Under the pieces are notes generated by a model. It searched no databases. It was not told where the DNA came from and saw only the letters and a list, made by a program, of their open reading frames with translations. Positions 39,645 through 49,934 of a stretch of DNA of 64,000 bases are shown here, piece by piece (positions within the stretch are counted from its first letter, which is position 1; each line of letters opens with the position of its first letter). The stretch comes from an uncultured Verrucomicrobiota bacterium (GTDB lineage Bacteria > Verrucomicrobiota > Verrucomicrobiia > Opitutales > Opitutaceae). The stretch spans positions 1 through 64,000 of the forward strand of contig CAIUGM010000006.1 of assembly GCA_903898675.1 (NCBI GenBank), written 5' to 3'. Both the position numbers and the translations under genes were made by a program.

Positions 39645-40835
39645 ATGAGCACACCGCATCCGCTGTCTGTCTGGGCCCGAAACGTCTCGCCGTCGCCAAC
39701 CCTGGCCATTGATGCCAAGGCCAAGGCCATGCTGGCCGCCGGCGAGGACGTCTGCAGCTTCGCCGCGGGCGAGCCGGACTTCGACACGCCGCAGTTCATC
39801 AAGGACGCCGCCATCGCCGCGCTGCAGTCCGGCAAGACGAAGTACGCGCCGACCCCCGGCATCGAGCCGCTCCGCGTCGCCGTTGTGGAGCGTTATGCGG
39901 CGGAATACGGCTACAAGCTGACCCCGGCCCAGGTGGTCGTGTCCCCCGGCGGGAAGTTTTCGTGCTACCTTGGCATCCTCGCCGTCTGCAATCCCGGCGA
40001 CGAGGTCATCATCCCCGCGCCCTACTGGGTCAGCTATCCCGAGATGGTGAAGCTGGCCGGGGCCGTGCCGAAGTTTGTCCTCTGCGACGACCGGGCCGGC
40101 TTCAAGCTCACGCCGGCCCAGCTCGAGGCCGCCATCACGCCGAAGACCAAGCTGCTGGTCCTCTGCAGCCCGTCGAATCCCAGCGGCGCCGTCTACACCC
40201 GCGCCGAGCTCGCCGCGATCGCGGAGCTCTGCGTGCGCCACAATCTCTACGTCCTCTCCGACGAGATGTACGAGCACCTGATCTATGACGGCAACCAACC
40301 GGTGAATTTCGCCATGCTGGGCGCCGAGGTGGAGCAACGCACGATCACCGTCGCGGGATTTTCCAAGACCTACTCCATGACCGGCTGGCGGCTCGGCACG
40401 CTGGTCGCGCCCGCGCCCATCGCCAAGGCCTGCGCGGAGCTGCAGAGCCAGATGTCATCCAACGCCACGACCTTTGCCCAGTACGGCGCGCTCGCGGCTC
40501 TCAAGGAAAAAGCCAAGGCGGTTGCGGCGCTCGCGGAAATGAAGACGGCCTTTGACCGCCGCCGGAAGTTCCTGCACGCCGAGCTGAACAAGATCCCCGG
40601 GGTCAGCTGCCTGCTCGCCGGCGGGGCATTCTACCTCTTTCCGAATATCTCCAGCTTCGGGCTCAAGGACGTTGAGTTCTGCGCCAAGCTGCTCGAGCAG
40701 GAGAAGGTCGCCGCGGTCCCCGGCTCGGCCTTCGGCGCCGAGGGTTACCTCCGGCTGAGCTACGCCACGAGCGACGAGATCATCGCGAAGGGCGTCGCCC
40801 GCCTGGCGCACTTCTGCGCCGGGTTGAAAAAGTAG
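39645..40835 (+). CDS. Class I/II pyridoxal-phosphate aminotransferase (aspartate aminotransferase-like)
   Basis: [45 protein letters not shown]. Confidence 0.92.
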   Translation: MSTPHPLSVWARNVSPSPTLAIDAKAKAMLAAGEDVCSFAAGEPDFDTPQFIKDAAIAALQSGKTKYAPTPGIEPLRVAVVERYAAEYGYKLTPAQVVVSPGGKFSCYLGILAVCNPGDEVIIPAPYWVSYPEMVKLAGAVPKFVLCDDRAGFKLTPAQLEAAITPKTKLLVLCSPSNPSGAVYTRAELAAIAELCVRHNLYVLSDEMYEHLIYDGNQPVNFAMLGAEVEQRTITVAGFSKTYSMTGWRLGTLVAPAPIAKACAELQSQMSSNATTFAQYGALAALKEKAKAVAALAEMKTAFDRRRKFLHAELNKIPGVSCLLAGGAFYLFPNISSFGLKDVEFCAKLLEQEKVAAVPGSAFGAEGYLRLSYATSDEIIAKGVARLAHFCAGLKK

Positions 40836-40853
40836 CGTGCAGTACGGATTGGT

Positions 40854-40880
40854 TTACCACAGAGACACGGAGACACGGAA
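40854..40880. repeat. Single arm of the 'accacagagacacggagacacgga' family
   Basis: Matches arms at 37395 and 25729; no clear partner arm. Confidence 0.65.
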
Positions 40881-40949
40881 TTGAATCCGGATTCCGGGAC
40901 CTTACGAATCTGTGCGAAACCAACCCCGGGCTGGCGCGTCTAGCAGGGG

Positions 40950-41723
40950 ATGAAGCGGCTGCTCCATGTTTTGTTCCTGCTGGCCCTGGCCGGTACCGCG
41001 CCGGCCGAGCTGGTCCGGCGGGAGTGGGTGGTTGATGGCGTCAAGCGGGAGGCACTGGTCAGCATCCCCGCCAACACCGGGTCGGAGCTGCCGGTGGTCT
41101 TCGCCTTTCACGGCCATGGCGGCACGATGCGACAGGCCTCGCGCAGCTTTCCGATCCACGAACTCTGGCCACAGGCGATTGTCGTCTACCCGCAGGGTTT
41201 GCCCACCGTCAGCCAACTGGTCGACAAGGCCGGGGAAAAAGCCGGCTGGCAGGGCACCGCCGGCGCGCAGGGCGACCGGGACTTGAAGTTCTTCGACGCC
41301 ATGCTCGCAACGCTGCGCGCGGAATACCACGTCGATGCGAGACGCATCTATGCCACCGGGCATTCCAACGGCGGACTGTTCACCTACCTGCTGTGGGCGG
41401 AGCGCGGCGATACTTTTGCCGCGTTCGCCCCGTCGGCCGCATTGCTCGCGCGGGGTTACCAGAAATTCACCCCGAAGCCGGTGCTGCACCTCGGCAGCCC
41501 GGACGACCCGCTCGTCAAGTTTGCGTGGCAGGCGCGGATGATCGACTACGTCCTCAAGCTCAACGGCTGCGGCCCGCGCCAGCCCAACGCCACCGGGTAC
41601 ACCTCGTATCCGTCAAGCAAAGGCGCCGAGGTCGCCACCTTCCTGCACCCCGGCGGCCACCGCTATCCGCCCGAGGGCGCCGGGTTGGTCGTTAAGTTTT
41701 TCCAGGCGCACGCGCAGCCGTGA
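40950..41723 (+). CDS. Secreted PHB depolymerase/feruloyl esterase (LpqC-like) alpha/beta hydrolase
   Basis: Signal peptide; FAFHGHGG, IYATGHSNGGLFTYLL, HPGGHRYP. Confidence 0.82.
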   Translation: MKRLLHVLFLLALAGTAPAELVRREWVVDGVKREALVSIPANTGSELPVVFAFHGHGGTMRQASRSFPIHELWPQAIVVYPQGLPTVSQLVDKAGEKAGWQGTAGAQGDRDLKFFDAMLATLRAEYHVDARRIYATGHSNGGLFTYLLWAERGDTFAAFAPSAALLARGYQKFTPKPVLHLGSPDDPLVKFAWQARMIDYVLKLNGCGPRQPNATGYTSYPSSKGAEVATFLHPGGHRYPPEGAGLVVKFFQAHAQP

Positions 41724-41739
41724 GCGGAGTAGCCGGGGT

Positions 41740-41764
41740 AGGGGCGCAGCGAGTCAGCGCCCCT
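41740..41764. repeat. Short hairpin aggggcgc/gcgcccct
   Basis: 8-bp perfect arms; shares aggggcgcag with 20632-20700. Confidence 0.6.
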
Positions 41765-41880
41765 CCTAAGGGGTTCGGAGCTGCGGGTTAACTTTCAGTT
41801 CAACCCGTTCTCCTGACTGGACAGTGCTTGGATGGAGGTAGAGGTTTCAGGCGCATTCTCTACCCTTACCCCTGATCAGA

Positions 41881-43362
41881 ATGAAAAAGCTCCTTGTCAT
41901 CCTTGTCCTCGGCCTGCTTGCCGGCTCCGTCAATGCCGCAGATTTTTCCGGCACGTGGCGGATTGAACTGCCGCGCCGCGGTGGCGTCATGCTGCGCACC
42001 TACTTCGTGCTCCAGCAGAACGGCGCAACCCTCGACGGGAAGGTGGTGATCAACGACGGCGTGGACCTGCCGCTGCGCCGCGTCGAGCTGAAGGACAACG
42101 AGGCCGCGTTCAGCGTGGACTGGGGCACGCATTACCGCCTCCGCTTCGCGGGCGACCAGCTGGACGTCACCATCAGTTACGACGAGAAGAACCACGAGGA
42201 GGCCGTTGCGCGGCGCGCGCCGGAAGCCGACAGCCGGCCGCCGGCGGTCATCGCGTTGCCCGCCCTGGCTACCGTGCCGGCCAACGGCCTGGCCCTGACT
42301 CCGCCCATGGGCTGGAACAGCTGGAATCATTTCGGCGACAAGATCGACGACCAGATCGTGCGCGATGCGGCGGATGCCATGGTCAGCAGCGGCATGGCGG
42401 CGGCCGGCTACCAGTACGTCAACATGGACGATTGCTGGGAGGGCAGCCGCGACGCCCAGGGCAACATCGTGCCGAACACCAAGTTTCCCGACATGAAGGC
42501 GCTCGCGGATTACGTGCACGCGCGCGGCCTCAAGCTCGGCATCTATTCCTCGCCCGGTCCCCGGACCTGCGGCGGCTACCTCGGCAGCTACGGCCATGAG
42601 GAGCAGGATGCGAAAACTTACGCGGCGTGGGGCATCGATTATCTCAAGTACGACTGGTGCAGCGCGGGCCGCGTCTATCCCGATGCGCAGTTGCAGGCGG
42701 GTTACCAGAAGATGGGCGTCGCCCTGCAGCGCAGCGGCCGGCCGATCGTGTACAGCCTCTGCGAGTACGGCATGGGTGACGTCTGGAAATGGGGCCCGCA
42801 GGTCGGCGGCAATCTCTGGCGCACCACGGGTGACATCCAGGACAACTGGAAATCCATGGCCGAAATCGGCTTCAACCAGGGCCGCCTCGCCGCCTATGCC
42901 GCGCCCGGCCATTGGAACGATCCGGATATGCTGGAGATCGGCAACGGTGGGATGACCGCGACGGAATACCGGACGCATTTCAGCCTCTGGTGCCTGCTGG
43001 CCGCGCCGCTCATGGCCGGCAACGACCTGCGCCAGATGTCGCCGGAGACCCTCGCGATCCTGACCAACCGCGAGGTCATCGCGCTCGACCAGGATGTCCT
43101 CGGCAAACAGGCGGAGCGCATCCTGGGCCGCGCCGGCCTTGAGGTTTGGGTCAAACCGCTGCAGGACGGCGGCCGCGCCATCGGGGTATTCAATCGCACG
43201 GAAGCCGAGCAAGCGGCGAATTTTACCTGGGCCGAGTTCGGCCTGTCCGGTCAACCGAAGGCCGTGCGCGATCTTTGGACGCACTTGGACTTGGAACCGG
43301 CGGCGCTGGGATTTTCCGGCCAGGTGCCCGCGCATGGCGTCCTGCTGCTGCGGATCAAGTAG
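41881..43362 (+). CDS. GH27-like alpha-galactosidase with extra N-terminal domain
   Basis: PPMGWNSWNHFG, YVNMDDCWEG, LKLGIYSSPGPRTCGGYLGSYGHEEQDA, DYLKYDWCSAG; about 110-aa N-terminal beta-rich domain. Confidence 0.92.
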   Translation: MKKLLVILVLGLLAGSVNAADFSGTWRIELPRRGGVMLRTYFVLQQNGATLDGKVVINDGVDLPLRRVELKDNEAAFSVDWGTHYRLRFAGDQLDVTISYDEKNHEEAVARRAPEADSRPPAVIALPALATVPANGLALTPPMGWNSWNHFGDKIDDQIVRDAADAMVSSGMAAAGYQYVNMDDCWEGSRDAQGNIVPNTKFPDMKALADYVHARGLKLGIYSSPGPRTCGGYLGSYGHEEQDAKTYAAWGIDYLKYDWCSAGRVYPDAQLQAGYQKMGVALQRSGRPIVYSLCEYGMGDVWKWGPQVGGNLWRTTGDIQDNWKSMAEIGFNQGRLAAYAAPGHWNDPDMLEIGNGGMTATEYRTHFSLWCLLAAPLMAGNDLRQMSPETLAILTNREVIALDQDVLGKQAERILGRAGLEVWVKPLQDGGRAIGVFNRTEAEQAANFTWAEFGLSGQPKAVRDLWTHLDLEPAALGFSGQVPAHGVLLLRIK

Positions 43363-43629
43363 CGGCTGAGCTGAGGGAACAACAATCCCACGGGCCTGGA
43401 GGCCTGGGGTTGCGGATCAAATCCTTCGCCCTGGGGCCGGCATTGAGCGGGCAGGGCAACACCCCATGGCGGATGCGGGTCGCCCGCGCTAGGATCGCGG
43501 CTTGAAACTCAGGCTAGGCACCCCAACCCGGGCACCGGCCTGCTGGCGTTACCCACCTTGATTCTCCGTGCCGGAACATTTCCGCGTTCGGGCGTACTCG
43601 AATAAGTGCACCAGAATTATTCCTACACC

Positions 43630-44628
43630 ATGAAACACACCCTGCGGTCCGTCTGCCTCTTCCTCCTGCTTGGCACCAGCCTCGCCCTCCATGCGCAGGA
43701 GCTATCCTTTCTGGGCGGCGTGCTGCCCAATACGCCGAACGAACGTTCCAGCTACACCTGGCAGGTCGACTATCGCCAGGATTTATACCGGAATTTCGCG
43801 GCCTCCATCTCGTACATCAACGAGGGGCATCTGCGGGCGCATCACCGTGACGGCACGGCGTTTCAGGTTTGGGCGCGGCTGCCGTTGTTCAAGGATCGCG
43901 TTGCGCTGTCAGCCGGCGTGGGCGGCTATTACTATTTCGATACACAGCCGCTGGCCAACGGCGACACGTTGAATGTCCACGGCACGGCGCCGATCTACAG
44001 TGCCTCCGCCACGGCCTATCTCTCGAACCGCTGGTTCGGGCGGATCCTGTACAACCGCATCAGCCCTTCGGGCCAGATCAAGGTCAGCACCGTGACCGCC
44101 GGCCTCGGCTTCTGGTTCGGGCAGGACAAAAAGCCGACCGCGGGAAAACTGGGCGATGCGCCGGAGGAATACTCCTACGTGACCGAGAACGAACTCACGG
44201 TCTTCGGCGGCCAGAGCGTCGTGAATACCTTCCTCAGCCAGAAGGCCCTCGCGTATGCGGGCGAGTACCGCCGCGGCCTGTTGCCCCACCTGGACTGGAC
44301 CGCGTCCGCGATCTACGAGGGCGATCCCACGATCATCCGGCGCAGTGGCGTCGCCACCCAGCTCTGGGCGGTCAACACCTTCTTCAACGAACGCATCTCG
44401 GTGGGCGCCGGCATCGGGCCGTACATCTATCTCGACCACAAGCATCCGCCGGACGCCAACCACCACTATCCCGCGTCGGTCGCCCCGCTCGCGTCGCTCA
44501 CGTTCTCGGTCAAGCTGACGGACCACTGGATCATGCGCCTGCTCTTCGATCGCGTGACCAGCAACTACAACCGCGATTCCGATATCTTTCTCGCCGGGCT
44601 GGGCTATCGCTGGCCGAACCGGGGCTAA
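43630..44628 (+). CDS. Predicted outer-membrane beta-barrel protein with internal duplication
   Basis: Signal peptide (…LALHAQE); alternating aromatic/polar strands, C-terminal GYRWPNRG. Confidence 0.6.
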   Translation: MKHTLRSVCLFLLLGTSLALHAQELSFLGGVLPNTPNERSSYTWQVDYRQDLYRNFAASISYINEGHLRAHHRDGTAFQVWARLPLFKDRVALSAGVGGYYYFDTQPLANGDTLNVHGTAPIYSASATAYLSNRWFGRILYNRISPSGQIKVSTVTAGLGFWFGQDKKPTAGKLGDAPEEYSYVTENELTVFGGQSVVNTFLSQKALAYAGEYRRGLLPHLDWTASAIYEGDPTIIRRSGVATQLWAVNTFFNERISVGAGIGPYIYLDHKHPPDANHHYPASVAPLASLTFSVKLTDHWIMRLLFDRVTSNYNRDSDIFLAGLGYRWPNRG

Positions 44629-44660
44629 ACGCTGCCTGCCACGCGGGCCAACAATACTGT

Positions 44661-44718
44661 AGCCGGGGTCGCTGACCCGGGCTGCGATACACCAGCACCG
44701 GGGTCAGCGACCCCGGCT
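44661..44718. repeat. Perfect 18-bp inverted repeat agccggggtcgctgaccc
   Basis: 44661-44678 vs 44701-44718. Confidence 0.9.
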
Positions 44719-44768
44719 GCAATCTGCGCTTACGCCGTGCGGGTGGACCCACCCGAATGTGCGCTAAC

Positions 44769-45080
44769 TTAGGCGGCCGCCGAATCAGGCAGACCGCTGC
44801 GACCCGGCTGCGTACGGGCCCGGATATAATCCGCCAGGCTGGCGATACTGGCGAGCGCCTGGTGCGACTCCTCCCGGGTCCCGATGACGATGCCAAATTC
44901 CTCCTCGACGCTCATGGCGAGCTCGAGTGCGTCCAAGGAATCGAGGCCGAGACCGCCGCCGATGAGCGGCGCGTCATCGGAAATTGTATCCGGTTCGAGG
45001 ATGTCGAGTCGGAACTGATCGGCGACGAGCTGCTTCAGCTGGGAAGGCAGCGAGTCGTGGTCAATGCGGTGGTTTTGCAC
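44769..45080 (-). CDS. Acyl carrier protein
   Basis: GLGLDSLDALELAMSVEEEFGI phosphopantetheine site; likely GTG start at 45080. Confidence 0.85.
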   Translation of the reverse strand: MQNHRIDHDSLPSQLKQLVADQFRLDILEPDTISDDAPLIGGGLGLDSLDALELAMSVEEEFGIVIGTREESHQALASIASLADYIRARTQPGRSGLPDSAAA

Positions 45081-45127
45081 TCCCCGAGCATAGCGGCAAA
45101 AAAGCGCCGGCGATATGGGGCGAATGC

Positions 45128-45421
45128 CTAACTGGCCGGCCACGGGGGCTGCCGCGCCAGAATCTGCCGGCAAAGGCTTTCGCCCCGCGTGAAGTCACGG
45201 CAGGTCTGCGGCCGCTCGTCGTAGATGGTGCAAAGGAAGGTGACGGGATCGAGGGCGACACAGGCGCCGTCGCTGCGCTGGTCCATGCAGCGGGCGCCGG
45301 CGTGCTCAACCACGAACTCCCCGGGCACCGCGTCACCCGGCCGCAGTTCGACCACCAGGTGGCAGCACCGGCCGCAGCCGGCACAGGGCGGGAGGTCGGG
45401 GTGGGCAGTAATGGGCCGCAA
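45128..45421 (-). CDS. YkgJ-type cysteine-cluster protein
   Basis: CAGCGRCCHL...CVALDPVTFLCTIYDERPQTCRDF. Confidence 0.85.
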   Translation of the reverse strand: MRPITAHPDLPPCAGCGRCCHLVVELRPGDAVPGEFVVEHAGARCMDQRSDGACVALDPVTFLCTIYDERPQTCRDFTRGESLCRQILARQPPWPAS

Positions 45422-45424
45422 GGG

Positions 45425-45628
45425 TCAGCTGCGCCGGTTCTGGGCGACCGCGAGCTCGGAGCGCAGCGTGCTCTCGTCGTTGCGGGAGTTCCGCTTCAGT
45501 TTCTTGTTGCGCGTCTCGGCGTCGGACAGCTGTTTCGTGAGCTCGGCGTTCGCGAGGGTCAGGCGGGTCACGGACTCACCCGCCGCGAGGAGTTGCTGTT
45601 CCAATTCAAGAATTCGATCTGCTGGCAT
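45425..45628 (-). CDS. Small coiled-coil protein
   Basis: 67 aa, heptad-like pattern; tightly linked to the YkgJ-type gene. Confidence 0.5.
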   Translation of the reverse strand: MPADRILELEQQLLAAGESVTRLTLANAELTKQLSDAETRNKKLKRNSRNDESTLRSELAVAQNRRS

Positions 45629-45874
45629 GGGCTGAGGCTTATTTGGGGAACGGGCGAATAGCTACAAGCTTCGCGCAGTCCGGCCCCGATATCGTGAATC
45701 CGCAGGAAACAGGCAGATTGACCGCAATCCGGCAGGTTGGCGTACGCGTACCGGTCGGTCGCGGTTTTCTCGGGCCCACCGAAGATTTCTGCAGGCATTC
45801 CCGGTTGGCAGCCATGGCGTTACAGCGTTCACTGGGAAGGCTAGGAGAACAGTCATTCCTTACCCCTGACCCCC

Positions 45875-47257
45875 ATGATCTCCCCCGCCTTCCTTCGCCG
45901 CAGCCTCGCCGCCGCCTGCTTCGTCGCCGCCTTGACCTGGAGCGCACAGGCCGCTGAGGCGCCAGGCCCGGTCGCCCGCCCGACGCCGGCGTGGATCCGC
46001 GACGCGGTGGTTTACGAGGTTTTCCCGCGTCATTTCTCGCCGGACGGCGACTTCAAGGGCGTGACCGCCCGGCTGGACGAACTGAAACAGCTGGGCGTGA
46101 CCGTGCTCTGGCTCATGCCGGTGCATCCGGTCGGCCGGCTGAAGGCGAAGGGCACGATCGGCAGCCCGTACGCGGTGAAGGATTATTACGCGGTCAACCC
46201 CGACTACGGCACGAAGGAGGACCTCCGCCAGTTGGTGCAGGCCGCCCACCAGCGCGGCTTGAAGGTGATCATCGACATCGTGGCCAACCACACCGCGTGG
46301 GACAGCGTGATGCTGGGCCATCCGGCCTACTACAAGCGCGATGCCGCGGGGCAGGTGATCCCGCCCAACCCCGACTGGACCGACGTCGCGGGACTCGATT
46401 ACACGAACCCCGACACGCGCCGCTACATGCTGACGATGCTCGAATACTGGCTGCGCGAGTTCCAGCTGGACGGATTCCGGTGCGACGTGGCGTCGGAGGT
46501 CCCGACAAGCTTCTGGGAGGAGGCGCGGGTTGAGCTCGAGAAAATCAGGCCGGGCTTCTTTTTCCTCGCGGAAGCGAACAAGCCGGAGTTGCTCTACCGG
46601 GCTTTTGACGCCGACTATGCCTGGCCGATGCTCGGCGCCTTGAACCGGGTGCTGATGGAAGGCGCGCCGGCGACCGAAATCCCGCGCATCTGGCGCGAGG
46701 AGGAACAGGCCAAATTTCCCGCGGGTGCGCTGCACTTGCGCATGAGCGACGACCACGATGAACCGCGGGCGGTCAGCCGTTTCGGCTGGAAGGCGGCGCA
46801 GGCGGCCAGCGCGATGATGTTCACGCTCGATGGCGTGCCGCTGCTCTACAACGGCATGGAGGTCGGCGATACCACGGAGTCCGGTGATCCGGCGCTGTTC
46901 GAGAAACTGACGGTCTTCTGGCAGCCGAAGCAACGCGACGGGTTCCGGAAGGTTTACCAGCAGCTGGCCGAACTGCGTGAGGCACACCCGGCCTTTCGCA
47001 CAGCCGACGTGACGTGGCTGGAAAATACCTCGCCGCAGAATCTCGTCACGTATCTCCGCCGCGATACCCGCGAGGAATTTGTCGTCGTGGTGAATTTTTC
47101 CAACCGGCCGCAGACGGGCGCGGTCAAGGTCGCGCCGGGGGCTTCGTTCAACTTGGTGCTGCCGAATCAGACCGCGGTCGAAAAACCAGCGGATCTCGCA
47201 CAACTTTCGCTCGGGGCCTTCGAGTGGCGGATCTATCGCCGCGCGTTGGGTCAATAA
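45875..47257 (+). CDS. GH13 alpha-amylase family glycosidase
   Basis: VVYEVFPRHFSPDGDFKGV, IDIVANHT, DGFRCDVASEVP, FLAEAN, MSDDHDEPR. Confidence 0.93.
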   Translation: MISPAFLRRSLAAACFVAALTWSAQAAEAPGPVARPTPAWIRDAVVYEVFPRHFSPDGDFKGVTARLDELKQLGVTVLWLMPVHPVGRLKAKGTIGSPYAVKDYYAVNPDYGTKEDLRQLVQAAHQRGLKVIIDIVANHTAWDSVMLGHPAYYKRDAAGQVIPPNPDWTDVAGLDYTNPDTRRYMLTMLEYWLREFQLDGFRCDVASEVPTSFWEEARVELEKIRPGFFFLAEANKPELLYRAFDADYAWPMLGALNRVLMEGAPATEIPRIWREEEQAKFPAGALHLRMSDDHDEPRAVSRFGWKAAQAASAMMFTLDGVPLLYNGMEVGDTTESGDPALFEKLTVFWQPKQRDGFRKVYQQLAELREAHPAFRTADVTWLENTSPQNLVTYLRRDTREEFVVVVNFSNRPQTGAVKVAPGASFNLVLPNQTAVEKPADLAQLSLGAFEWRIYRRALGQ

Positions 47258-47380
47258 AACTCATTCGTCGAGCCAGTGGCCGGTATAACACGGGCTCCGG
47301 GCGCGTTGCTCCGGCGCGACTGGGTGCCACCCGCGCGCAACTGAATCCTGCGCTGCGCTCAGGGCGGCAATCCCGGCATC

Positions 47381-48115
47381 TTACTTGCGCACCGGTGGCT
47401 TCCTCAGGAGCGCGAGATCCGCCTCCGCCTTGGTCAGTTTTCCCTGCAGGTCGGCGACTTGCGCGCGGGCCTCGGTCAGCTGGCTCTGGAGCAGAGAGTT
47501 GTCTTCCTTGGCCTTGCTCAACTGGGTTTGCATGACGGCGGCCGAGGTGAGCGCGACCTCCGCCTCGCCCTGGTGCTTGATCGAGGCCACCTTGGCTTCC
47601 TCCATCTGACTCTGGAAATTTGTGGAAATGATCCGCGCCTTGTCCAACTGGATCTGGATCTCGGCGGTGACGGCCTTGGCCTTGTCCAGGTCGGCCTTGG
47701 ACTGGGTCGCGTCGGCGGTGGTCTCATCCAGTTGTTTCTGGATCCGGCCGGCGGTCGCCTTGGCTTCATCGACCTGGGCCTGCAGCTGACTGGCTCCGGC
47801 CTGCACCTGGTCCGCGCGATTCTGGATCTGGCTGATGGATTTGGTGCGGAGCCCGAGTTGGATCCACAGTACGCCAACCACCACCAGCAGCGCCACGGAA
47901 AGAACGCCAAGGATGAGGATGGTGGGCGAAACTGCGGCGGGACTGCTCGCCGCGTCCTCGTTGTCCTGGTCTCCGGTCTCAGGCGCGGCCGGCTTGACGG
48001 CGGTCGGAGCCGGCGTCGTTTTCTGGGCAGGCGCCGGCATCGGCGCCGCGGGCTTCACCGCGCTGGCGGTGGGAGCGGCGGGATTGACAGGACTGGGGAC
48101 GGGAGTGTCAGGCAT
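47381..48115 (-). CDS. Pro/Ala-rich single-TM coiled-coil protein
   Basis: ATG at 48115 (MPDTPVPSPVNPAAPTAS...), TM TILILGVLSVALLVVVGVLWIQLGL, long coiled coil. Confidence 0.65.
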   Translation of the reverse strand: MPDTPVPSPVNPAAPTASAVKPAAPMPAPAQKTTPAPTAVKPAAPETGDQDNEDAASSPAAVSPTILILGVLSVALLVVVGVLWIQLGLRTKSISQIQNRADQVQAGASQLQAQVDEAKATAGRIQKQLDETTADATQSKADLDKAKAVTAEIQIQLDKARIISTNFQSQMEEAKVASIKHQGEAEVALTSAAVMQTQLSKAKEDNSLLQSQLTEARAQVADLQGKLTKAEADLALLRKPPVRK

Positions 48116-48213
48116 GATGCAGCGCAACCTACACCGGCCGCCGCCGGAGAGATATGGGGTGTTATCCCACGAAAGGGTGCTCTGCCTCGGAATAGAGTGC
48201 TTCGGGTTTGGAA

Positions 48214-48255
48214 GGCCTGTCTCCCGACGGGCTTCGGCCGGTCGGGAGACAGGCC
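48214..48255. repeat. Perfect 15-bp inverted repeat ggcctgtctcccgac
   Basis: 48214-48228 vs gtcgggagacaggcc 48241-48255. Confidence 0.85.
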
Positions 48256-48315
48256 CTCCACAAAGGTTTGGCAATAGCCGGCCGGCGTTGGCGTTCCTCC
48301 TGCTGTTCCACCGGT

Positions 48316-49182
48316 ATGCGCACCTATGCCAGCTGCCGGACACCGGAGGAGTTCAACGCCGGCTACGCCAATGCCATCACCCCGGGAGTGGTGGCGAAGT
48401 GGGAGACACATTTTCGGGATCGCAGCCTGCATGTCCTGGCTTCGCCGGTGCGACGCGTGGAACTCACCTACGGCCCCCATCAGCGCCAGCGCATCGACCT
48501 GTTTCCGTCCCCGTCCGCCGGACCGGATGCGCCCACGCTGATCGCGATCCACGGCGGGCTTTGGTTTCTCTTTGACCGGTGGATGATGCATTTTCTTGTG
48601 CCCGCCTTCACGGCCGCCGGCGTGCACGTGGCGTGCCCCGGCTACCGGCTGGCGCCGAAGCACACCCTAGGCGAGATCGTGGCCGATTGCCGGGGTGCGG
48701 TCGCCTGCCTGCAGGCCGAAGCGTCGGCGCACGGGTTGAATCCCGGCAGGTTTTCCGTGCTGGGCCACTCGGCGGCGGGACAGCTGGCCGCCGTCCTCGC
48801 CGCCACGGACTGGACGGGATTGAAACCCAACCGGTACGCGCCGCCGCTGCACAGCTGGACCGGCGTGAGCGGCTTCTATGAGATCGAGCCGTTCGCGTTG
48901 ACCGGGTTCCAACCCCTGGTGGGGTTCACCCCGGAAGAATACCGGCAGTGGAACCCGATGAATCTGGTCAGGTCGGGCATGCCGCCGGGCTTGCTGATCA
49001 CCGGGGCGCGCGAATCCGCGTGGCTCCATGAGATGTCCCGGGAGTATGCGTCGGCCTTGCACGCCACCACGAACGCGGCCCGCTCCATCGACGCGGCCGA
49101 CGAGTGTCATTTCTCCGTGCTGAACCGGATCGGCGACCGTGACTCAGACTTGCACCAGGCGGTGTTGGCGCAACTCTTCTAA
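48316..49182 (+). CDS. Alpha/beta hydrolase (kynurenine formamidase/BD-FAE-like)
   Basis: IAIHGGLWFLFD (HGG oxyanion), FSVLGHSAAGQLAAVL. Confidence 0.8.
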   Translation: MRTYASCRTPEEFNAGYANAITPGVVAKWETHFRDRSLHVLASPVRRVELTYGPHQRQRIDLFPSPSAGPDAPTLIAIHGGLWFLFDRWMMHFLVPAFTAAGVHVACPGYRLAPKHTLGEIVADCRGAVACLQAEASAHGLNPGRFSVLGHSAAGQLAAVLAATDWTGLKPNRYAPPLHSWTGVSGFYEIEPFALTGFQPLVGFTPEEYRQWNPMNLVRSGMPPGLLITGARESAWLHEMSREYASALHATTNAARSIDAADECHFSVLNRIGDRDSDLHQAVLAQLF

Positions 49183-49238
49183 GGTCCGTCCGGTCCCTCC
49201 CGAACGCATACGCACCCGAACTCCCGGCGCATCCTCTC

Positions 49239-49898
49239 ATGAACGTAATTATCTTCGGCGCATCCGGCATGGTCGGGCAGGGGGTCCTGCGCGAATGTCT
49301 GCTCGACCCGGCGGTGACCAAGGTCCTCGTCATTGGCCGCAGCCCGCTCGGGGTGAGTCAGGCGAAGTTGCAGGAAATCCTGCGGCCCGACGTGGGCGAC
49401 CTCGCGGACGCGGAGGCCGCATTGTCCGGTTACGATGCCTGCCTTTACTGCCTGGGGGTTTCGTCGTCGGGCCTGACCGAGGCTGACTACCGCCGGCTGA
49501 TCCACGATCTCACGCTCCAGATCGCGCAGACACTGGTGCGGCTGAATCCGGCCATGACCTTTGTTTTCGTCTCGGGGGCGGGCACGGACAGCACCGAACG
49601 CGGGCGCAGCATGTGGGCCCGGGTGAAGGGTGAGACGGAAAATGAGCTGCGCCGCCTGCCGTTCAAGGCGGCGTACATGTTCCGGCCGGGCATCATCCGG
49701 CCACTGCATGGCATCAAGTCGAAGACGAAGTCCTACCGGATTCTCTATGCCCTCATGGGCCCGATTCTCCCGCTTTTGAAGTTTTTGCTGCCCGGCCTGG
49801 TGACCACCACCGAACAGCTCGGCCGCGCGATGATCAAGGTGGCCCGGCAGGGTGCCCCGAAAATCGTGCTCGAGAGTCGCGACATCAACGCCATTTGA
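49239..49898 (+). CDS. NAD(P)-binding epimerase-like protein
   Basis: MNVIIFGASGMVGQGVLRECL Rossmann motif, YLGVSSSG, PGIIRPL. Confidence 0.8.
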   Translation: MNVIIFGASGMVGQGVLRECLLDPAVTKVLVIGRSPLGVSQAKLQEILRPDVGDLADAEAALSGYDACLYCLGVSSSGLTEADYRRLIHDLTLQIAQTLVRLNPAMTFVFVSGAGTDSTERGRSMWARVKGETENELRRLPFKAAYMFRPGIIRPLHGIKSKTKSYRILYALMGPILPLLKFLLPGLVTTTEQLGRAMIKVARQGAPKIVLESRDINAI

Positions 49899-49934
49899 TT
49901 GCCCTTTCGCCGGGGAACCGCTCGGCTGAGGCGC

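Noticed and set aside
41866-43335. 489-aa minus-strand ORF
   Set aside because: Antisense to GH27, which carries all catalytic motifs.
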